Assembly (NCBI GenBank): GCA_947650365.1
Contig: OX393551.1
Span: forward strand, 764,001 to 828,000
Length of the DNA: 64,000 bases
Source of the DNA: Chamaelirium japonicum
Taxonomy: Eukaryota; Streptophyta; Magnoliopsida; Liliales; Melanthiaceae
Direction of reading: 5' to 3'
A model generated the notes under the pieces. That model was not told where the DNA came from and ran no database searches. It saw nothing but the letters and a program-made list of their open reading frames with translations. Position numbers and translations under genes: made by a program. This document shows, one piece after another, positions 59,235 through 64,000 of the stretch. How positions within the stretch are numbered: position 1 is the stretch's first letter; each line of letters begins with the position of its first letter.

Positions 59235-62035
59235 AGGACATACTTCTATTTGATTATTAAAACTAGAGAGATTTATATTATTTTATTTAGGTTCTTTTCT
59301 TTTTTCCAACAATATGTTAACAGTACGAACATATCGAGCCCAACTGACTAGCCACAAGAAAACGGAGAGAGAAACAAAAACAAAAGAGAGAGAAAAAGAG
59401 AGAAGAGAATGAAGAGATAAATGAAGAGAGAAAAGAGAAGAAGTCTGGCTCTAATCCATTGGCCACGGGTATATGTGTGAAGTAAGAAGTAATTTAAATT
59501 CCAAAACTCTACTTCTTAATATTTATACGACCTCTTTAGGGTAGGGCACATGTGACGGCTCTCTCTTTCTCCCATCTCATAACACGTTATAAGCACGAAC
59601 ATGTCAAGCCCAGCCGACCAGTTATAAGAAAATAGATAGAGAAACGAAGACAGAAGAGAGAGAAGAAGAGAGAAGAGAATGAAGAGATTAACAAAAAAGA
59701 AAAGAGAAGAAGTCCTACTCCAGTCCATTGGCCACGGGTATAGGTGTGAAGTAAGAAGGAATCTAAATTCAAAAACTCAACAGAAGAGAGAGAAGAAGAA
59801 AGAAGAGAACAGAGAGATAAATAAAGAGAAAAGAGAGAAGAAGTCCTGCTCTAGTTTATTGGCCATGGATATAGGTGTGAAGTAAAAAGAAATCTAAATT
59901 TCAAAACTTCACTTATGTCTTCGTTTCTCTCTCTGTTTTCTTACGACTGGTCAGCTGAGCTCGACATGTTTGTACATATAACGTGTTGTAAGATAGGAGA
60001 AAGAGAGAGCCGTCAAACATGACCCACCTTAAAAAGGTCGTATATTATTTATTATTTATAGAGTAAGCTTACTTAGGGTCTAAGAAGTCTATGGGAATCC
60101 CTAATCCATGGGAGAAGAGAGAAGAGAATAGAGAGATTTAATTATATTATTGAGAAATAGAGTTTTGGAATTTAGATTACTTCTTACTTCACACCTAGAC
60201 CCGTGGCCAATGGACTGGAGTAGGACTTCTTCTCTCTTCTCTCTTTGTTTATCTCTTCGTTCTCTTCTCTCTTGTTCTCTCTCTTTTAATTTCGTTTCTC
60301 TCTCCGTTTTCTTGTGACTGATCGGCTGGGCTTAACATGTTCGCACTGATAACGTGTTGTGAGATAGGAGAAAGAGAGAGCCGTCAAATAAGCACCACCC
60401 TAAAGGGGTCGTATAAATATTAAGAAGTTGAGTTTTGGAATTTGGATTCCTTCTAAGTACTCTACACCTATACTCATGGCTAATGGATTGGAGCATGACT
60501 TCTTCTCTCTTCATTTATCTCTTCGTTTATCTCTTCATTCTCTTCTCTTTTTCTCTCTCTTCTGTATTCGTTTCTCTCTTTACTTTCTCTTCTCTTTTCT
60601 TCTCTCTCTTCTGTCTTTATTTCTTTCATTTGACTGGTAGGCTGGGCTTGATATGTTCGTACTGATAACGTATTATGAGGTGGAAGAAAAAGAGAGCCGT
60701 CAAACATGCTCCACCCTAAAAGGGTCATATAAATATTGAGAAGTAAAGTTTTGTAATTTAGATTCCTCCTTCTTACTTCACACCTATACCCATGGCCAAT
60801 GGACTGGAGCAGGACTTCTTCTTTTTTCGTACTGATAATGTTACTATAATTTTTTTAATTAAATTAATTATTTAATTAAAATGAAGAGAGTTTTGTAATT
60901 TACTATGATAATCATAATAACGTTGAGATGATACTATTCAGAAGTGAAGTTTTGGAATTTAGATTCCTTCTTACTTTACACTTATATCCATGGCGAATGG
61001 ACTGGAGCAGGACTTCTTTTATCTTCTCTCTTCGTTTATTTCTCTGTTCTCTTCTCTTTTCTTCTCTCCCTTCTATCTTCATTTCTCTCTTTGTTTTCTT
61101 GCGACCGATCGACTGGGCATGACATGTTCGTGCTGATAATAAATTATGAGATGGAAGAAAGAGAGAGCCATCAAATATGCCCGACCCTAAAGGGGTCATA
61201 TATTATTTATAGGGTAAGCTTACTTTGGGCCTAAAGAATTTATGGAAAATCCTAATCCGTGGGAGAAGAGAGAAGAGAACGGAGATATTTAATTATATTA
61301 TTAAAAAATAGAGTTTTGAAATTTTGATTCCTTCTTACTTCACTCCTATACCCTTGGCAATTGGACTGGAGTAAGACTTATTCTCTCTTTTCTCTTTATT
61401 TATCTCTTCATTCTCTTCTCTCTTATCACAACACATTATCAGCACGAACATATCGAGCCCAGCCGACCAGTCCCAAGAAAACGATGCGAGAAACGAAGAC
61501 AAAAGAGAGAGAAGAGAAAAAAGAGGTAAATGAAGAGAGAAGAAGAGAAATAAAATATTTTTTATGCTCATAAATTTATATAAATTATTTAATAAATATG
61601 AAATATTTTATAATTAAATATTTAAACATTAACATTGAGATAATACTATTTAAATATTTAAAAAAATGATATAATTTATAATATTTAAAAAAAATATTAA
61701 TTGATATAAAAAAAATAAATATGCAATCTCATATCTCACAACCCGTTATCAGCACGAGAATTTCGAGCCCAATGGACGAGTCATAAAAAAAGGAGAGAGA
61801 AAGAAAGATAGAAGAGAGAGAAGGAGAGAGAAGAGAACGGAGAGATAAACGAAGAGATAAGATAGAAGAAGTCTTGCTCCAGTCCATTCACCATGGGTAT
61901 AGTTGTGAAGTAAGATGGAATCAAAATTCCAAGACTCCACTTCTCAATGAATTTTTTGCTATAAAAATTATTTATAATTTTCTTTAAAAAAGTTTAAAAC
62001 AATACAACTATTATAAGATCGTTCGATCGGATAGC
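59235..62035 (+). repeat. Higher-order repeat, copy 4, cut short
   Basis: Alpha 59235-59293, lengthened TATA in minus LTR piece 59984-60113, minus LTR piece 61139-61264, gamma 61551-61735, then only the last part of the LTR start region (61945-62035) where copies 1-3 have the AT core and doubled-core LTR. The LTR 5' fragment (GATCGTTCGATCGGATAGC) joins a minus box at 62036. Confidence 0.65.
61551..61735 (+). repeat. Landmark gamma, copy 4
   Basis: AAATATTTTTTATGCTCATA as in copy 1, AACATTGAGATAATACTATT, TATAATTTATAATATTTAAA, then GCAATCTCATATCTCACAAC of an LTR end. About 6.17 kb after copy 3. Confidence 0.6.
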
Positions 62036-63758
62036 AATGGACTAGAGCAGGACTTCTTCTATCTTCTAACTTCGTTTATATCTCTATTCTCTTCTCTCTT
62101 CTGTCATCGTTTCTCTCTCTATTTTCTTGTGATTGGTCGATTGGGTTCGATATATTCGTGCTGATAATGTGTTGTAAGATGGAAGAAAGAGAGAGTCGTC
62201 AAACATGCCCCATCTAAAGGGGTCGTATATTATTTATAGGGTAAGCTTACTTAGGGCCTAAGCAATCTATGGGAAACCCTAATCCATGGGAGAAGAAAGA
62301 AGAGAACGAAGAGATTTAATTATATTATTGAGAAATAGAGTTTTGGAATTTAGATTGCTTCTTTCTTCACAACTATACCCGTAGCTAATAGACTGGAGCA
62401 AGACTTCTTCTCTCTTCTCTCATTGTTTATCTCTCTGTTCTCTTCTCTCTTCTTCTCTCTCTTTTGTCTTCATTTCTCTCTCCATTTTCTTATGACTGGT
62501 TGGCTGAGCTCGACATGTTCGTACCGATAAAGTATTATGAGATGGGAGAAAGAGAGAGCCTTTAAATATGCCCCACCCTAAATGGGTCGTATAAATATTA
62601 AAAAGTGGAATTTTGGAATTTAGGTTCTTTCTTACTTCGTACCTATACCCGTGTCCAATGGACTAGAGTAGGACTTTTTCTCTCTTCTTTCTTCATTTAT
62701 CTCTCCGTTCTCTTATCTTTTCTTCTCTCTCTTTGGTGGAGTTTTGGAATTTAGATTCCTTCTTAATTCACACCTATACCCGTGTGAGAAGAGACTATTT
62801 AAATAATTAATTCTTAGTTCTCTTCTCTCTCTTCTATCTTTGTTTCTCTCTCTGTTTTCTTATGACTGGTCGGTAGGGCTAGACATGTTCATGCTGATAA
62901 CATTTTATAAGATGGGAGAAAGAGAGAGCCGCCAAATATGCCCTACCCTAAAGGGGTCGTATTTTATTTATGGGGTAAGCTTACTTAGGGCCTAAGCAAT
63001 CTATGGTAAACCCTAATCCATAGAAGAAAAGAGAAGAGAATGGAGATCTTTAATTATTTTATTGAGAAGTGGAGTTTTGGAATTTAGATTTCTTCTTACT
63101 ACACACCTATACCCAAGGCAAGTAGACTGGAGCAGGACTTCTTCTCTCTTCTCTATTCGTTTATCTCTCTGTTTTCTTCTGTCTTGTTCTCTCTCTTCTG
63201 TCTTCGTTTTTCTCTCTGTTTTTGTATGACTAGTCGGTTGGGCTCGATATATTCATGCTGATAATGTGTTGTGAGATGGGAGAAAGAGAGATCCATCAAA
63301 TATGCCCCAACCTAATTAGATTTCTTCTTACTTCACACCTATACCCGTGGCCAATTGGTTGGAGCAGGACTTCTTCTATTTTTTCTCTTCGTTTATCTCC
63401 CCGTTCTCTTCTCCCTTCTTTTCTCTCTTCTGTCTTCCTTTCTCTATCTATTTTGTTATGATTGGTCGGCTAGTATCGATATGTTTGTGTTGATAACGTA
63501 TTATATAATAGAAAAAAAAAGTCGTCAAACGTGCCCCACCCTAAAGGGGTCATATAAATATTGAGAAGTGGAGTTTTGAAATTTAGATTCTTTCTTACTT
63601 TATACTTATACCCGTGGTGAATGGACTGGAGCAGGACTACTTCTCTCTTCATTTATCTCCCTGTTTTCTTTTTTTTTCTTCTCTCTCTTCTATCAGCGTT
63701 TCTCTCTTCGTTTTCTTGTGACTGGTCGGCTGGGCTCGACATGTTCATGTTGATAACA
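62036..63758 (-). repeat. Minus-oriented subunits to window end
   Basis: A long run of same-orientation minus units. Promoter-bearing LTR pieces are at 62170-62290 and 62904-63024; the others are ~270-bp units without the core. It leads into the near-complete LTR at 63759-63997. Several open frames here end in the same peptide, from inverted LTR sequence; none is accepted as a gene. Confidence 0.65.
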
Positions 63759-63997
63759 TGTTGTGAGATAGGAGAAAGAGAGAGCCGTCAAATATGCTCC
63801 ACCCTAAAGGAGTCGTATATTATTTATAGGATAAACTTACTTAGGGCCTAAGCAATCTAAAAGAAACCCTAATCCATGGGAGAGATCCGACGGTGGACAA
63901 CAATCTGATCGAACGATCTTATAACAGTTGTAATATTTTAAATTTTTTAAAGAAAAATATAAATTATTTTTAAAGCAAAAAGTTTGGGTGTGCCTCA
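63759..63997 (-). mobile_element. LTR copy, minus strand, near full length
   Basis: From TGTTGTGAGAT on the left to GTGTGCCTCA at the right, 239 bp, the same length as the best plus-strand copies. It includes inverted TATA, dyad, telobox and GATCGAACGATC. The window ends three bases later, so the purine tract expected beyond it is not visible. Confidence 0.65.
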
Positions 63998-64000
63998 TCT

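Larger units (their letters stand above)
1..64000. repeat. Satellite-like array of one Copia-type LTR fossil family
   Basis: The whole window is covered by fragments of one noncoding family in both orientations. Each full unit has an LTR with TATA box, a primer-binding-like site, a GA-rich leader, a conserved box and an AT-only core. No gag or pol coding remnant is visible anywhere, so the family looks non-autonomous, comparable to TRIM or LARD derivatives. Copies differ visibly from one another (by eye about one base in ten), mostly C/T and G/A exchanges, so the array is old. It is heavily broken: dozens of truncations and inversions. The superfamily call is inferred from structure, not from protein. 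Confidence 0.75.

Noticed and set aside
1-64000. Interstitial telomere arrays, because TTAGGGTTT occurs often
   Set aside because: Only one telomere-like unit (ATTAGGGTTT) occurs per promoter core, never in tandem. It is a promoter telobox within the LTR.
1-64000. CRISPR-like regular repeats and spacers
   Set aside because: Repeats are degenerate, in both orientations, of several lengths, and the intervening sequence is itself repeated. The context is a eukaryotic nuclear genome.
1-64000. Transfer RNA gene suggested by the tRNA-Ile-like motif
   Set aside because: Only the 14-base anticodon-arm complement is present. No acceptor stem, D arm or T arm surrounds it on either strand.

Overview
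This window looks like nuclear heterochromatin from a plant. It is very AT-rich, and I find no gene that I believe encodes a protein and no structural RNA gene. Almost all of the 64 kb is made from one noncoding, LTR-retrotransposon-like fossil family. The plant reading rests on a TATA box of plant form (CTATAAATA), a plant telobox (ATTAGGGTTT) upstream of it, and a Ty1-copia style organisation. The family is broken into pieces, copied in both orientations and amplified at several scales, so it behaves more like a complex satellite than like separate insertions.

The founding element can be read from the better copies. (1) An LTR of about 239 bp begins TGAGGCACAC just after a purine-rich tract and ends ATCTCACAACA. 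Inside it, in order, are a GATCGTTCGATC dyad, the telobox, a CTTAGGCCCTAAG dyad, the TATA box and a CCCTTTAGGG dyad. (2) Next is CGTTATCAGCACGA, which pairs with the anticodon arm of tRNA-Ile(IAU) and is the likely primer-binding site. (3) A strongly purine-rich (GA) leader of about 150 bp follows. (4) Then a conserved box, CCATTGGCCACGGGTATAGG up to the small hairpin GGAATCTAAATTCC. (5) An AT-only core of up to about 0.9 kb leads back to the purine-rich tract and the next LTR. When the element lies on the minus strand the leader reads as CT-rich on the plus strand.

The array is built from recurring subunits: about 130 bp (GA leader plus box), about 270 bp (LTR 3' part plus leader plus box), about 360 bp (adds telobox and TATA) and about 1.4-1.5 kb (adds the AT core). 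Above these are larger copies. A block at 11.06-21.98 kb recurs at 38.70-48.55 kb. A 1.4-kb unit near 8.2-10.35 kb is doubled. A higher-order repeat of about 5.3-6.2 kb occupies 33.06-38.31 kb and 48.6-62.0 kb. The second copy of the 10-kb block sits between two higher-order repeat copies.

No genes work together here. The plausible biology is regulatory and structural: dense telobox plus GA-repeat motifs (the two sequence classes linked to Polycomb recruitment in Arabidopsis), many foldback junctions that could give double-stranded RNA, and purine/pyrimidine tracts able to form unusual DNA structures. All open reading frames present are explained by pyrimidine-rich or AT-rich repeat sequence lacking stop codons. 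Repeat-unit boundaries are read by eye and should be taken as good to roughly 5-20 bases.
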